A stretch of DNA of 64,000 nucleotides from Mesorhizobium sp. SARCC-RB16n (GCF_008520305.1 NZ_ML703277.1:34507-98506); one strand, 5' to 3'; shown: positions 35,204 to 44,622, counted from the stretch's first letter. Notes: a model not told the origin generated them from the letters alone. Numbers and translations: made by a program.

Positions 35204-36205
35204 ATGGCGAAACGCTCTGGTAGCCCAGTAAGCACCGCGATCATGATCCATTTATTCAACGGCTTTCAGAACCCGTTTGGCGGCAGTGAGCGCGAAACCC
35301 TGGAATTGTACCGGCTGTTGAGCGCCGACTCGCAGGTGCACCTTTGGGCAACCTCGTCGCGCGTATCCGAAGAGCTGATGCACGAATTTCCGATACGCTG
35401 CGTCTCGCCGGCAACACGCAACGTACCGGATGGCGGCACCTATGTCTTTCTTGGTGCGCATTGGCGCAACAAAATGTGGCCTTATTTGATTCCACGGCCG
35501 CGCCGGCTGATCTATGTCTTCAACACCTTTCATCCCAAGATCATCGCACTGACGACGGGCAGGCCGCGCCTGCTGCGTTGGCCTGATGCCGAACTGGTGC
35601 TGATCTCCGACTTTCAGAGGCGCATGCTGCAGGTCGAAGGCGTCGTCCATGCCTCGCCGATCAATATCGAGCGCTTCTCGCCGCGCCCGGCAAGGCCGAA
35701 CGGTCCGTTCACGGTGGGACGGCTGAGCCGCGACACGGCGGACAAGCATCACGCGGACGATGTGGCGCTCTATGAGGCATTGCTTTCCGATGGCATAGCG
35801 GTGCGAATTCAAGGCGGCATGCCGCTCAAGGGCAGCCTCGCGCCGCATCCGCAACTCGAACTCCTGCCACAGGGCGAATTTGCCGCCGAACAGTTTCTGC
35901 CGACGCTCGACGTGTTCTACTATCGCACCGGCTCGCATGTGGAGACGTTCGGCCGCGTGGTGTTCGAGGCGATGTCCTGCGGACTGCCCGTGGTCTGCCA
36001 TTCGAATGGTGGCTACGTCGACCACATTAGGCATGGCGAAAACGGTTTCCTGTTCGAAACGACGCAACAGGCGGCAGGAATCCTGGCCGAGCTTAAAGCC
36101 GATCCGGCGCTGCGACTGGCCGTCGGCCGGAAGGGGCGGCAAACCGTGGAGGAACTGTTTTCACCGCAGGCGTTGCAACAGCGGTTGGATTTCTATCGGC
36201 GTTAG
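35204..36205 (+). CDS. Glycosyltransferase, GT4-like
   Basis: 333 residues. GT-B fold. The N-terminal part has FNGFQNPFGGSERETLELYR; the C-terminal donor-binding half has SHVETFGRVVFEAMSCGLPVVC with the E-x7-E type motif and GYVDHIRHGENGFLFETT. It likely transfers sugar to a surface polysaccharide or lipid. The isolated position gives no pathway. An ATG at 35243 inside the frame is a possible later start. Confidence 0.85.
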   Translation: MAKRSGSPVSTAIMIHLFNGFQNPFGGSERETLELYRLLSADSQVHLWATSSRVSEELMHEFPIRCVSPATRNVPDGGTYVFLGAHWRNKMWPYLIPRPRRLIYVFNTFHPKIIALTTGRPRLLRWPDAELVLISDFQRRMLQVEGVVHASPINIERFSPRPARPNGPFTVGRLSRDTADKHHADDVALYEALLSDGIAVRIQGGMPLKGSLAPHPQLELLPQGEFAAEQFLPTLDVFYYRTGSHVETFGRVVFEAMSCGLPVVCHSNGGYVDHIRHGENGFLFETTQQAAGILAELKADPALRLAVGRKGRQTVEELFSPQALQQRLDFYRR

Positions 36206-36207
36206 CG

Positions 36208-36360
36208 GTGCCACCCCGTCTGGCCTTCCAAATGTTCCCGGCCAACAATCCGCGCGGCCCCTTTGGCATCAATCCCGACATCGCGCTAAAGCTGGCATCA
36301 CGTGAATCGCTGGCGGCCGGCATCGGTGCGCAACAGATCGAGCAGGGCTTCTACCGATGA
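36208..36360 (+). CDS. Possible 50-residue peptide coupled to the SLC13 gene
   Basis: A GTG at 36208 (or ATG at 36232) opens a frame of 50 (42) codons whose TGA overlaps the ATG of the carrier gene (ATGA). The peptide reads MFPANNPRGPFGINPDIAL then SRESLAAGIGAQQIEQGFYR. No ribosome site is clear and no family recognised. It might be a coupled leader peptide or the 3' end of a lost gene. Confidence 0.3.
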   Translation: MPPRLAFQMFPANNPRGPFGINPDIALKLASRESLAAGIGAQQIEQGFYR

Positions 36361-37583
36361 CATTGATGGGCGCAGCGGCGCTGCTGATCCTGGTCCTGAC
36401 CTATGCCGGCGTCGCCATCGGCCGCATACCTGGCTTGCGTCTCGACCGGGCAGGCATTGCGCTGCTTGGCGGCGCGGCGATGATCGCCATCGGCGCGCTC
36501 AGCATGGCGGATGCATATCGCGCCATCAATTTCGACACCATCACGCTTCTGCTCGGCATGATGATCGTAGTGGCGCATCTGAAGGTATCGGGCGCCTTTC
36601 GCGGTCTCGGCGCCATCGCCATCGAGCACGCGCATGCACCGTTCATGCTCCTGGTGATGGTGACGCTCCTGACCGGCGTGCTGTCGGCCTTCCTGGTCAA
36701 CGACGCCATCTGCCTGGTCATGGCGCCGATCGTCGTCCACGTCACCCGCGTCATCAACCGCAACCCGATCCCCTATCTGATCGCCACCGCCACCGCTTCG
36801 AACTGCGGCAGCGTCGCCACCATCACCGGCAATCCGCAGAACATGGTGATTGGCGCGCTATCGGGCGTTTCCTATCCGGCCTTTTCGGCGGCGCTCGCTC
36901 CAGTCGCCTTGTTCGGCCTTGTCGCGGTCATCGTCATTGTGCGCATCGTCTACCGCGCCGAATTCACGCGCAACGGCGAACTGACGCCACACATCTCGCG
37001 CGGCCGCATGCATCGTGGCCAGGTGCTGAAGGCTGTGGTCGTCTGCATCGGGCTGGCGATCGCCTTCTTTGCCGGTGTTCCCGTAGCCAAGGCAGCGCTC
37101 ATCGGCGGCGCCATTCTGCTGCTCACCCGGGCCATCAAGCCATCGCGCATCTACCGCGAGATCGACGGGCCGCTGCTGTTCATGTTCGCGGGTCTGTTCG
37201 TGGTGGTTGCCGGCGCGGAAAAGACGCTGCTGACACCTGACATGATCGCCTCGGCCAAGAACATCGAGCTCGACGATGTCTGGAGGCTGTCGGGTTTCAC
37301 CGCCGTGTTGTCCAACATCATGAGCAATGTTCCGGCCGTGCTGGCGCTCAGGCCATTCATACCCGGCCTGGAGAACCCCGAGCGCGCCTGGCTGGTGGTG
37401 GCCATGAGTTCCACGCTGGCCGGCAACTTCACCTTGCTCGGCTCGGTTGCCAACCTGATCGTCGCGGAGCAGGCACGGGCCGCCGGCACGCCGCTATCGT
37501 TCGGCGCCTTCTTCAAGGTTGGCTTGCCACTGACGCTGGTAACGCTCGTCGCCGGCACGGCATGGCTGGCGTTTAGGTTCTAG
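36357..37583 (+). CDS. SLC13/ArsB-type anion permease
   Basis: 408 residues with about eleven membrane segments. The family's re-entrant loop motifs are visible: LLTGVLSAFLVNDAICLVMA and its C-terminal counterpart FTAVLSNIMSNVPAVLALRP, plus TATASNCGSVATITGNPQN. Such proteins move divalent anions or dicarboxylates with Na+ or H+. Its end overlaps the end of the convergent TetR gene by 11 bases. Confidence 0.88.
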   Translation: MTLMGAAALLILVLTYAGVAIGRIPGLRLDRAGIALLGGAAMIAIGALSMADAYRAINFDTITLLLGMMIVVAHLKVSGAFRGLGAIAIEHAHAPFMLLVMVTLLTGVLSAFLVNDAICLVMAPIVVHVTRVINRNPIPYLIATATASNCGSVATITGNPQNMVIGALSGVSYPAFSAALAPVALFGLVAVIVIVRIVYRAEFTRNGELTPHISRGRMHRGQVLKAVVVCIGLAIAFFAGVPVAKAALIGGAILLLTRAIKPSRIYREIDGPLLFMFAGLFVVVAGAEKTLLTPDMIASAKNIELDDVWRLSGFTAVLSNIMSNVPAVLALRPFIPGLENPERAWLVVAMSSTLAGNFTLLGSVANLIVAEQARAAGTPLSFGAFFKVGLPLTLVTLVAGTAWLAFRF

Positions 37584-38166
37584 ACCGGGTGCTTGAAGTT
37601 CGCGCCCGGACAAGCGTCGCCGCGCCGCGGCCGGCTGCCTCGATATAATCGGGGTTGCGGTGGATCAGCATGATCGAAAAGGAACCGTCTATCAGGAGCA
37701 CGATCTCGCGTGCCAAGGCTTGCGGCTCCTCGACACCGTGGTTGGATAACTCCCCAGCCAGCCATGTTTCGAAATTTGACTTGTGTCGTGACCCGACCTT
37801 GATCGCCGGGTGCCCAGGCATCGAAGCGAGTTCTGCGGCCGTGCGCAGGAACCCGCATCCCTTCCATTTCGGGTGACGCGCGGCCCTCGCCAGGTTGGTG
37901 AAGATCGCCTCGACCTTGCGATCCGCGCCGCCTTCGGCAGCATCGAACCAGCCGGCCATCAGCGTCAGATTGGGCTGGTCGCGGCCATCGAGATAGGCAG
38001 CTACGAGGTCGTCCTTGCTCTTGAAGTGGTAATAAAGCGTCCGCTTGGTGAGCCCTGCCTTTTCGGCGATGGCATCGACGCTGACGCGACCGATGCCTTC
38101 TGCGTAAAACAGTCTTGTCGCGGCATCGACAATTCGTTTGCGGGTAGGGCTTTGAGCTTCGGGCAT
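37573..38166 (-). CDS. TetR-family regulator
   Basis: 197 residues from the ATG at 38166; the frame is open further upstream only as antisense of the crotonase gene. Helix-turn-helix RIVDAATRLFYAEGIGRVSV, AIAEKAGLTKRTLYYHFKSK; the rest is an all-helical ligand domain with FLRTAAELASMPGHPAIKV. The start codon is 10 bases from the palindrome at 38176-38195, so autoregulation and control of the divergent crotonase gene are likely. Confidence 0.92.
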   Translation of the reverse strand: MPEAQSPTRKRIVDAATRLFYAEGIGRVSVDAIAEKAGLTKRTLYYHFKSKDDLVAAYLDGRDQPNLTLMAGWFDAAEGGADRKVEAIFTNLARAARHPKWKGCGFLRTAAELASMPGHPAIKVGSRHKSNFETWLAGELSNHGVEEPQALAREIVLLIDGSFSIMLIHRNPDYIEAAGRGAATLVRARTSSTRSRT

Positions 38167-38175
38167 CAGCTTTGG

Positions 38176-38195
38176 TATACTGACTAGTGAATATA
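38176..38195. promoter_or_regulatory. TetR-type operator
   Basis: TATACTGACTAGTGAATATA is palindromic at 16 of 20 positions with a perfect ACTAGT centre, located between the divergent TetR and crotonase genes. It is the obvious binding site for the TetR protein. Confidence 0.65.
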
Positions 38196-38253
38196 CACAA
38201 GCGGCAACGGGTGTAACCTTCCGGCCCGTGAGCATGATGAAGAAGGAAGCCAA

Positions 38254-39096
38254 ATGACCGATCTTGTCCTTAACGAAACCAGGGATGGGATTGTCGTCCT
38301 TACCCTCAACCGGCCGGAAAAACTCAACGCGCTGAACTATGCCCTGATCGATCGTCTGCTCGCGGTCCTCGACGACATTGAAGTCGATGACGTCGTCCGG
38401 GCGGTTATTCTCACCGGAGCAGGGGAGCGTGCGTTTTCGGCGGGCGGCGACATCCACGAGTTCTCGGCCAGTGTGGCGCGTGGCGTCGATGTTGCGATGC
38501 GTGACTTCGTCATGCGCGGGCAGCGGCTGACGGCAAGGCTGGAAGCATTTCGCAAACCCGTCATTGCCGCCGTCAACGGCATGGCTTTCGGCGGTGGCTG
38601 CGAAATCACCGAAGCGGTGCCGCTCGCCGTCGCCAGCGACCGCGCTTTGTTTGCCAAGCCGGAAATCAACCTCGCGATGCCGCCGACCTTCGGCGGGACG
38701 CAGCGTCTGCCACGGTTGGCCGGGCGCAAGCGGGCGCTCGAACTGCTTTTGACCGGCGACTGGTTTTCGCCGCAACGGGCGCTTGAACTTGGCCTCGTCA
38801 ACCAGGTGGTGTCGCATGACGATCTGATGCCGGCCGCAATCGGCTTGGCCAGGCGTATCCTGCGGCACTCCGATCTGGCCGTCGCGAGCATCCTCACCGC
38901 GGTGGCGCGCGGCGTCAACCAGAGCATCGCCGAAGGCCTGATGGTCGAGGCCGAGCAGTTTGCCCGCATGGCCCCGACCGCCGATCTGCGCGAAGGGCTC
39001 GATGCCTGGATCGGCAGGCGCGAGCCCTGTTATGATGATTCATGGACGCATATCGCCCGGTCTGGCGAGGCCACCACGCCGCGCGCAATCCGGTAG
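38254..39096 (+). CDS. Enoyl-CoA hydratase/isomerase (crotonase) family
   Basis: 280 residues. CoA-binding LNRPEKLNALNYALIDRLL, oxyanion-hole segment FSAGGDIHEFSASVARG, and second oxyanion part VIAAVNGMAFGGGCEITEA. The catalytic Glu region KPEINLAMPPTFGGTQRLPR is intact. Regulated by a divergent TetR, as in fatty- or aromatic-acid use. The last about 17 residues (WTHIARSGEATTPRAIR) look non-native: they are read through the antisense of a sigma-factor remnant, so the 3' end has been rearranged. Confidence 0.9.
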   Translation: MTDLVLNETRDGIVVLTLNRPEKLNALNYALIDRLLAVLDDIEVDDVVRAVILTGAGERAFSAGGDIHEFSASVARGVDVAMRDFVMRGQRLTARLEAFRKPVIAAVNGMAFGGGCEITEAVPLAVASDRALFAKPEINLAMPPTFGGTQRLPRLAGRKRALELLLTGDWFSPQRALELGLVNQVVSHDDLMPAAIGLARRILRHSDLAVASILTAVARGVNQSIAEGLMVEAEQFARMAPTADLREGLDAWIGRREPCYDDSWTHIARSGEATTPRAIR

Positions 39097-39233
39097 AGGG
39101 GCTGATTGTGCGTCTTCATGATGGAGCGGAAAGCGTCGCTCTCGCGCGCCAGCGCCCGTCGCACGAGCTGCATGTCGCCTGAAGCATCAGAAGGCGTCGC
39201 CGTCGACACAGCAGGCATGGCCAGTTTCCTCAA
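39030..39233 (-). pseudogene. ECF sigma factor remnant (N-terminal fragment)
   Basis: From a TTG at 39233 (or ATG at 39218) the frame reads MQLVRRALARESDAFRSIMK then THNQPLYRIARGVV, matching region 2.1 of ECF sigma factors (LVRRALARDEAAFRAIM-type). After RIARGVV (about 39073) the sequence has no sigma homology and is antisense to the crotonase gene. The remaining 130 or so residues are missing. An ECF-like promoter upstream (39269-39293) is still present. Confidence 0.65.
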
Positions 39234-39268
39234 CCCAATCTCCGAACCGAATCCCGAATAAGAGATTG

Positions 39269-39293
39269 GACGGCATTGCCGGCAAAAGGTTCC
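39269..39293 (-). promoter_or_regulatory. ECF-type promoter before the sigma remnant
   Basis: On the minus strand: GGAAC, 16-base spacer, CGTC, 36 bases before the remnant's TTG. ECF genes often carry their own promoter type, so this may be an old autoregulatory site. One base differs from the EcfG consensus. Confidence 0.4.
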
Positions 39294-39321
39294 TGGAATT
39301 TTTTGTCGGTCCGGTCGGTTG

Positions 39322-40410
39322 CTATCGTGTCGCGCCCGGCCAAGGCTTGTCAGCAGCCTGCAGACGTGCCGTGGCCGCCAGCAGATCGGTCTGTGTGATC
39401 AGTCCGAGGATCCGCTTGTCGTCGTCGATCACGATGACCGCATGGCTGCGGCTGTCGGTAAGCACGGGGAGCAGCCCGATCGCGGCGGAATCGGCCGAGG
39501 CCGTCGCAGCTGGCGATATCGCCGACCCGACCGTGCCGGAGGCCAGTGCCAGTTCCCGCAACCCCACCGTTCCCGCCAGCCTTGCCTCTTCGCCGACGAC
39601 TGGCAAGGTGCGGATGTTGTGGTCGAGCAGCAATTGGCGCGCCGTTTCGGCGGGCGTGTGCTCGTCGACCGAGATCACATCGCGCGACATGATGTCTTCG
39701 CACCGAAGGCTCTTGTGCGTGCGCACCATCGCCTGCAGTTCGACTTGCCGCAGCAGCCGGTCAAGATCATTTCGATCGATGTCGAAGGTCTCATCGAGAG
39801 CGCCAAGCGCGGCGTCGATATCCTCGGGCCGAAAGCCGACGCGCAACTGCGCTGGCGGATCGATGGTGCCATGGCTGTTCGCCGGCACCGATGCGGGCAG
39901 GTGCGGGTAGTTACGCCGCGCCAGCTTGTGGAAGCCGTAACCCAGCGTCACCAGCAGCATGGAGTTCAGCGCCACCGGCACGAATGGAAACAGGAAGCCG
40001 GCGCTGGTGACGGCAGGGCCTCCTAGCACCGCGGTCAGCGCGGCGGCTCCGCCCGGCGGATGCAGGCAGCGCGTGAACGACATGGCAGCAATGGCCAGCG
40101 CCACCGCGATGCCGGTGGCAAGGGCGGTTTCATGGATGAAATGGGCCACGACTACGCCGACCAGTGCCGATACCGTGTTGCCGCCGATGATCGACCAGGG
40201 TTGCGCCAACGGACTTGCCGGCACCGCGAACAGAAGCACGGCGGACGCCCCCATCGGTGCCACCAGCAGCGGCACATGCGGTCCGTTGCCGAGCACCAGG
40301 CCCCCGATCGCCCCGGTCAATGCGATGCCGATCGTCGCACCGATGCAGGCGATGATGCGCTCGCGCAGTGTCGCGCCGGCAAGAATGGGAACAAAAAGGC
40401 GGAAAGCCAT
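39322..40410 (-). CDS. HPP-family membrane protein with two CBS domains
   Basis: 362 residues from the ATG at 40410, where the family's RLFVPILAGATLRERIIACI begins; a start at 40467 is also open. Four membrane segments and the name-giving motif in RCLHPPGGAAALTAVL. C-terminal tandem CBS domains: RCEDIMSRDVISVDEHTPAE, then HAVIVIDDDKRILGLITQTD. Related HPP proteins have been linked to nitrite transport; CBS pairs usually bind adenosine nucleotides. Function here unproven. Confidence 0.87.
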   Translation of the reverse strand: MAFRLFVPILAGATLRERIIACIGATIGIALTGAIGGLVLGNGPHVPLLVAPMGASAVLLFAVPASPLAQPWSIIGGNTVSALVGVVVAHFIHETALATGIAVALAIAAMSFTRCLHPPGGAAALTAVLGGPAVTSAGFLFPFVPVALNSMLLVTLGYGFHKLARRNYPHLPASVPANSHGTIDPPAQLRVGFRPEDIDAALGALDETFDIDRNDLDRLLRQVELQAMVRTHKSLRCEDIMSRDVISVDEHTPAETARQLLLDHNIRTLPVVGEEARLAGTVGLRELALASGTVGSAISPAATASADSAAIGLLPVLTDSRSHAVIVIDDDKRILGLITQTDLLAATARLQAADKPWPGATR

Positions 40411-40626
40411 GACGTCGGAAACTTTGCCGGTACTGCAGGGGCGGATCGCACCGCAATGGCCCGGCATTGATGAATTTGAAAGCCAAATCGATCCGCGAAG
40501 CCGCGATTTGAGGAAAAAGAATTCCTGGGCTGTCGTTACGCCCCCGCCAGGTGACGTCGGCGTTCGTCAGTCTTTCGAGGCGTTTGCGCTGGTCCGCTGA
40601 ACCGATTCGACAGCCGCTCAGGCCGT

Positions 40627-41811
40627 TCAGGCGGCCGCCGCGGCGGCGAGGCCGCGCACAATATCGGCTTTCAGGTCGTCGACATCCTCGAGGCCGATCT
40701 GCAGTCGGATCAGCGGACCTTCGTAAGGGCCCTTCGCAACGACGCGGTCGCCAAGCCAGACCGGCACCGCAAGGCTCTCGTAGCCTCCCCAGGAATAGCC
40801 GAGCCCGAAGATCCGCAGCGCGTCGAGGAAAGCGTGCTGCTCCTTCTGGCCGCCGCCGGCAAGCACGATGGAAAAGATGCCGCTCGAACCGCAGAAGTCG
40901 CGCTTCCAAAGATCGTGGTCCGGATGGCTTGGTAGGGCAGGGTGGAGCACGCGCGCCACGCCCTCCTGGCCTTCGAGCCACGACGCGATGGCAAGCGCGC
41001 TACGCTGGTGATGGTCGAGCCGCACGCCCATCGTGCGCAGGCCGCGCAGCACCTGATAGACATCGTCGGGCCCCGCGCAGCAGCCAAGAGTGCAAAAGCT
41101 CTCGTAGAGCTGCTTCCAACAGGCCTCATTGGCCGAGACCGTGCCGAGCAGTACGTCCGAATGGCCTGCAGGATATTTCGTCGCCGCGTGGATCGAGATG
41201 TCGACGCCATGGTCGAGCGGCCGGAAATAGAGTGGCGTTGCCCAGGTGTTATCCATCATCACGATGGCGCCGGCCGCATGCGCCGCCTTGGCGATCGCCG
41301 GGATATCCTGCACCTCGAACGTATTGGAGGCCGGCGATTCGGTGAACACCACCTTGGTGTTCGGCTTGATCAATGCCGCGATGCCGGCACCGATATTGGG
41401 AGCATAATACTCGACCTCGACGCCCAACCGCTTCAGCATCGTGTCGGCGAAGTTTCTCGTGGGGTGATAGACGGAATCGACGATAAGCAGATGGTCGCCC
41501 GCCGATACGAAGGCGAGCAGCGGAATGGTCACCGCCGCCAGGCCCGACGGCACGGCGATCGTGCCAGCGGAGCCTTCCAGCGCATCGATCGCCTGTGCAA
41601 GGGCATCGGTCGTCGGTGTGCCGCGCGTGCCGTAAGTGTATTTCTGGTTGCGTGCGGCCATCGCGGCGGCATTGGGGAACAGCACGGTCGAGGCATGCAC
41701 CACAGGCGGATTGACGAAGCCGAAATAGTCGTGCGGGTTGTTGCCCGAATGGGCAAGCCGCGTGTTGATGCCCATCTTGCCGGAACCCTGCTCGCTGCCG
41801 TCTTTCGCCAT
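40627..41811 (-). CDS. metC: Cystathionine beta-lyase
   Basis: 394 residues from the ATG at 41811. Cys/Met PLP enzyme: KYTYGTRGTPTTDALAQAID, VPSGLAAVTIPLLAFVSAGD, MMDNTWATPLYFRPLDHG and the PLP lysine in ISIHAATKYPAGHSDVLLG. It cleaves cystathionine to homocysteine for methionine synthesis. I recall metC next to the aap operon in Rhizobium leguminosarum, and the same divergent arrangement is seen here. Confidence 0.92.
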   Translation of the reverse strand: MAKDGSEQGSGKMGINTRLAHSGNNPHDYFGFVNPPVVHASTVLFPNAAAMAARNQKYTYGTRGTPTTDALAQAIDALEGSAGTIAVPSGLAAVTIPLLAFVSAGDHLLIVDSVYHPTRNFADTMLKRLGVEVEYYAPNIGAGIAALIKPNTKVVFTESPASNTFEVQDIPAIAKAAHAAGAIVMMDNTWATPLYFRPLDHGVDISIHAATKYPAGHSDVLLGTVSANEACWKQLYESFCTLGCCAGPDDVYQVLRGLRTMGVRLDHHQRSALAIASWLEGQEGVARVLHPALPSHPDHDLWKRDFCGSSGIFSIVLAGGGQKEQHAFLDALRIFGLGYSWGGYESLAVPVWLGDRVVAKGPYEGPLIRLQIGLEDVDDLKADIVRGLAAAAAA

Positions 41812-42339
41812 TCTTGGTCGCCCTGTTTGATAAGGCGCTAGCCATAGTGCGGCGTCGTGGGCCGTGCAACAGCCCACCATCCGCCAGGAATGGACTTCGA
41901 ATATGCCAATTCCCTGGTCCGAAAGACATCGCCAGGGGCTGGTCCTGAACTCGACCAACCATGTGCGGCAGTGCTTGTCGGAAGCTCGATCGCCGCCGGT
42001 CGACCTACTGTAGCCAGCTATTGTAGCTGGCATGGATTTCACGGCGCCGGCTCATATCTGCGTCAAATGAACTCTGCCGATTCAATTCGCGCTTTTTGAC
42101 TAAATCGCGGGCGCGTTTGTCTGCAATTCAGGCATTTCGGGCAATCGATTTTCAAACCCGTTGCAATTCGGTCATTTTCCTTGACCTCACGAGAATTATC
42201 GCCTTCGATGCTGTTCGTGAATCGGAGGCGGCGTGTCGATTTGCGACGCGGGGTTCCGGGAATGGGCCGGGATGGGAGCTGCGTTCACACGGGAAAAAAG
42301 ATCAGGGTTTGCCTGAAAAACAGAAAAGGTCTGTGGGTC
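41812..42339. other. metC-aapJ intergenic region
   Basis: 528 bases without a convincing gene; several open frames lack ribosome sites. It should contain both divergent promoters. The only clear element is the palindrome at 42013-42031. No sigma-54 consensus or riboswitch was found. Confidence 0.6.
42013..42031. promoter_or_regulatory. Palindrome GCCAGCTA-TTG-TAGCTGGC
   Basis: Perfect 8-base arms around TTG, roughly 200 bases before metC and 310 before aapJ. It could be an operator shared by the divergent genes. Confidence 0.45.
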
Positions 42340-43368
42340 ATGAAACATATTGCTATCGGCATTCTTGGCGCCGCTACGCTTGGATTGATGGCGTCGGCTG
42401 CATCGGCCGGCACGCTCGACACCGTCAAGGCGAAGGGGTTCATCCAGTGCGGCGTCTCGACCGGTTTGGCCGGCTTCTCGGCGCCGGACGACAAGGGCGA
42501 CTGGCAAGGCATCGACGCCGATTTCTGTCGCGCGGTCGCCGCCGCCGTCTTCGGTGACGGCACCAAGGTCAAGTTCACGCCGCTCAGCGCCAAGGAGCGC
42601 TTCACCGCGCTGCAATCCGGCGAGGTCGACATCCTGTCGCGCAACACCACCTGGACGATCAACCGCGACACCGCGCTTGGCCTGAATTTCATCGGCACGA
42701 CCTACTATGACGGCCAGGGCTTCATGATCAACGCCAAGAAACTGCCGGGCGTCAATTCGGCGCTGCAGCTTTCGGGCGCCGCCGTCTGCGTGCAGAGCGG
42801 CACGACCACCGAGCTCAACCTCGCCGACTACTTCAAGGCGAACAAGATGGAGTACAATCCGGTCGTCTTCGAGAAGCTGGAAGAGGTCAACGCCGCCTAT
42901 GATGCCGGCCGTTGCGACGTCTACACCACCGACCAGTCGGGCCTTTACGGCATTCGCTTGACGCTCGGCTCGCCGGCCGATCACGTCGTGCTGCCCGAGA
43001 TCATCTCGAAAGAGCCGCTCGGACCTGCCGTTCGCCAGGGCGACGACCAGTGGTATCACATTGTCAAGTGGACCTATTTCGCCCTGCTCGACGCCGAGGA
43101 ACTCGGCATCACCAAGGCCAATGTCGACGAAATGAAGAATTCCGCCAGCCCCGAGATCAAGCGCGTGCTCGGCCAGGAAGCCGATACCAAGATCGGCACC
43201 GATCTCGGCGTCTCCAATGACTGGGTCGTCAACATCGTCAAGGCCACCGGCAATTACGGCGAAATGTTCGACCGCAATGTCGGCTCGGGCAGCCCGCTCA
43301 AGATTGCTCGCGGCATCAATGCGCTGTGGACCAAGGGCGGCCTGCAATACGCTCCGCCGATCCGCTGA
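42340..43368 (+). CDS. aapJ: General L-amino acid ABC transporter, binding protein
   Basis: 342 residues from the ATG at 42340. Signal peptide MKHIAIGILGAATLGLMASA ending at SAG. Mature family 3 binding protein: TLDTVKAKGFIQCGVSTGLA, GFSAPDDKGDWQGIDADFCR, EVDILSRNTTWTINRDT. It captures many L-amino acids in the periplasm for the AapQMP complex. First gene of the operon. Confidence 0.94.
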   Translation: MKHIAIGILGAATLGLMASAASAGTLDTVKAKGFIQCGVSTGLAGFSAPDDKGDWQGIDADFCRAVAAAVFGDGTKVKFTPLSAKERFTALQSGEVDILSRNTTWTINRDTALGLNFIGTTYYDGQGFMINAKKLPGVNSALQLSGAAVCVQSGTTTELNLADYFKANKMEYNPVVFEKLEEVNAAYDAGRCDVYTTDQSGLYGIRLTLGSPADHVVLPEIISKEPLGPAVRQGDDQWYHIVKWTYFALLDAEELGITKANVDEMKNSASPEIKRVLGQEADTKIGTDLGVSNDWVVNIVKATGNYGEMFDRNVGSGSPLKIARGINALWTKGGLQYAPPIR

Positions 43369-43430
43369 TCGAAATGTGATCCGGAAGGCAGGCACCTGCC
43401 TTCCGGTTTCTCTTTCACAGGGGACGTGAC

Positions 43431-44618
43431 ATGGCATCGCAGGAAATCCTACGCGAGGAGCCGAGCCGCGGCTCCTTCGTCAATGACCCGAGAATACGCA
43501 GTCTGTTCTTCCAGACGCTGGTCGTCGTCCTGTTGTTCGGCTCCATCTGGTGGATCGTGCAGAATGTCATCGACAATCTGCAGCGCCTGCACATCGCCTC
43601 CGGCTTCGGCTTCCTCAAGGGGCGCGCGGGCTTCGACATATCGGACACGCCGATAGCCTATACGTCGGACTCGACCTATGGTCGCGCCATCGTCGTCGGC
43701 CTGATCAACACCATCATCGTTGCCGTCGCCGGCATCATCACCGCTACCATCATCGGCTTCATCATCGGCATCGGCCGCCTGTCGCAGAACTGGCTGATCC
43801 AGAAGATCTGCACGGTCTATGTCGAGATTTTCCGCAACATCCCGCCGCTGCTGGTCATCTTCTTCTGGTATTCCGGCGTGCTCGCCGTGCTGCCGGCGCC
43901 GCGCGACTCCTACCATCTGCCCTTCGGCTCCTTCCTCAACCAGCGCGGCTTCTATTTTCCGCGCCCGGTCTGGGGCGACGGCTCCTGGCTGATCCTGGTG
44001 GCCCTTGTCGTGGGCATCGCAATGTCGTGGTTCGTCGCCCGCAGGGCACGCCAGCGGCAGATGGCGACAGGCCAGCAATTTCCGGTGTTCTGGACGTCCG
44101 CTGCGCTGATCGTCGGCCTGCCGCTGCTCGCTTATGTGCTGAGCGGCTTTCCGCTGAGCTTTGACTTGCCGAAACAGTCGACCTTCAACCTGACCGGCGG
44201 CTTCCAGGTCAAGCCGGAATTCCTGTCGCTCTATCTGGCGCTGTCCTGCTACACGGCGGCCTTCATCGCCGAAATCGTGCGCGCCGGCATCAGAGGCGTC
44301 AGCAAGGGCCAGACCGAGGCGGCGGCAGCACTTGGCCTGCGATCCGGGTCGATCTTGCGGTTGGTCGTGGTGCCGCAGGCCATGCGCATCGTCATCCCGC
44401 CGCTGACCAGCCAGTATCTCAACCTGACCAAGAACTCCTCGCTGGCGATCGCCATCGGTTATCCCGACCTGACGGCGACAGCCGGTACGGTTCTGAACCA
44501 GACCGGGCAGGCGGTCGAAGGCGTGCTGATCATGATGATCGCCTATCTCATACTCAGCCTTGTAACCTCGGCTGTCATGAACGTGGTCAACGCCAGAATG
44601 GCGCTGGTGGAGAGGTAG
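43431..44618 (+). CDS. aapQ: General L-amino acid ABC transporter, permease
   Basis: 395 residues. Amino-acid permease of the HisM/GlnP class, larger than usual as AapQ is, with extra N-terminal segments. Key parts: [40 protein letters not shown] and the cytoplasmic EAA loop [20 protein letters not shown]. Pairs with AapM in the membrane. 62 bases after aapJ, four bases before aapM. Confidence 0.95.
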   Translation: MASQEILREEPSRGSFVNDPRIRSLFFQTLVVVLLFGSIWWIVQNVIDNLQRLHIASGFGFLKGRAGFDISDTPIAYTSDSTYGRAIVVGLINTIIVAVAGIITATIIGFIIGIGRLSQNWLIQKICTVYVEIFRNIPPLLVIFFWYSGVLAVLPAPRDSYHLPFGSFLNQRGFYFPRPVWGDGSWLILVALVVGIAMSWFVARRARQRQMATGQQFPVFWTSAALIVGLPLLAYVLSGFPLSFDLPKQSTFNLTGGFQVKPEFLSLYLALSCYTAAFIAEIVRAGIRGVSKGQTEAAAALGLRSGSILRLVVVPQAMRIVIPPLTSQYLNLTKNSSLAIAIGYPDLTATAGTVLNQTGQAVEGVLIMMIAYLILSLVTSAVMNVVNARMALVER

Positions 44619-44622
44619 AGCC

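Noticed and set aside
41812-42339. SAM riboswitch or sigma-54 site before metC/aapJ
   Set aside because: Searched by eye on both strands; no matching core sequences or pseudoknot pairing.
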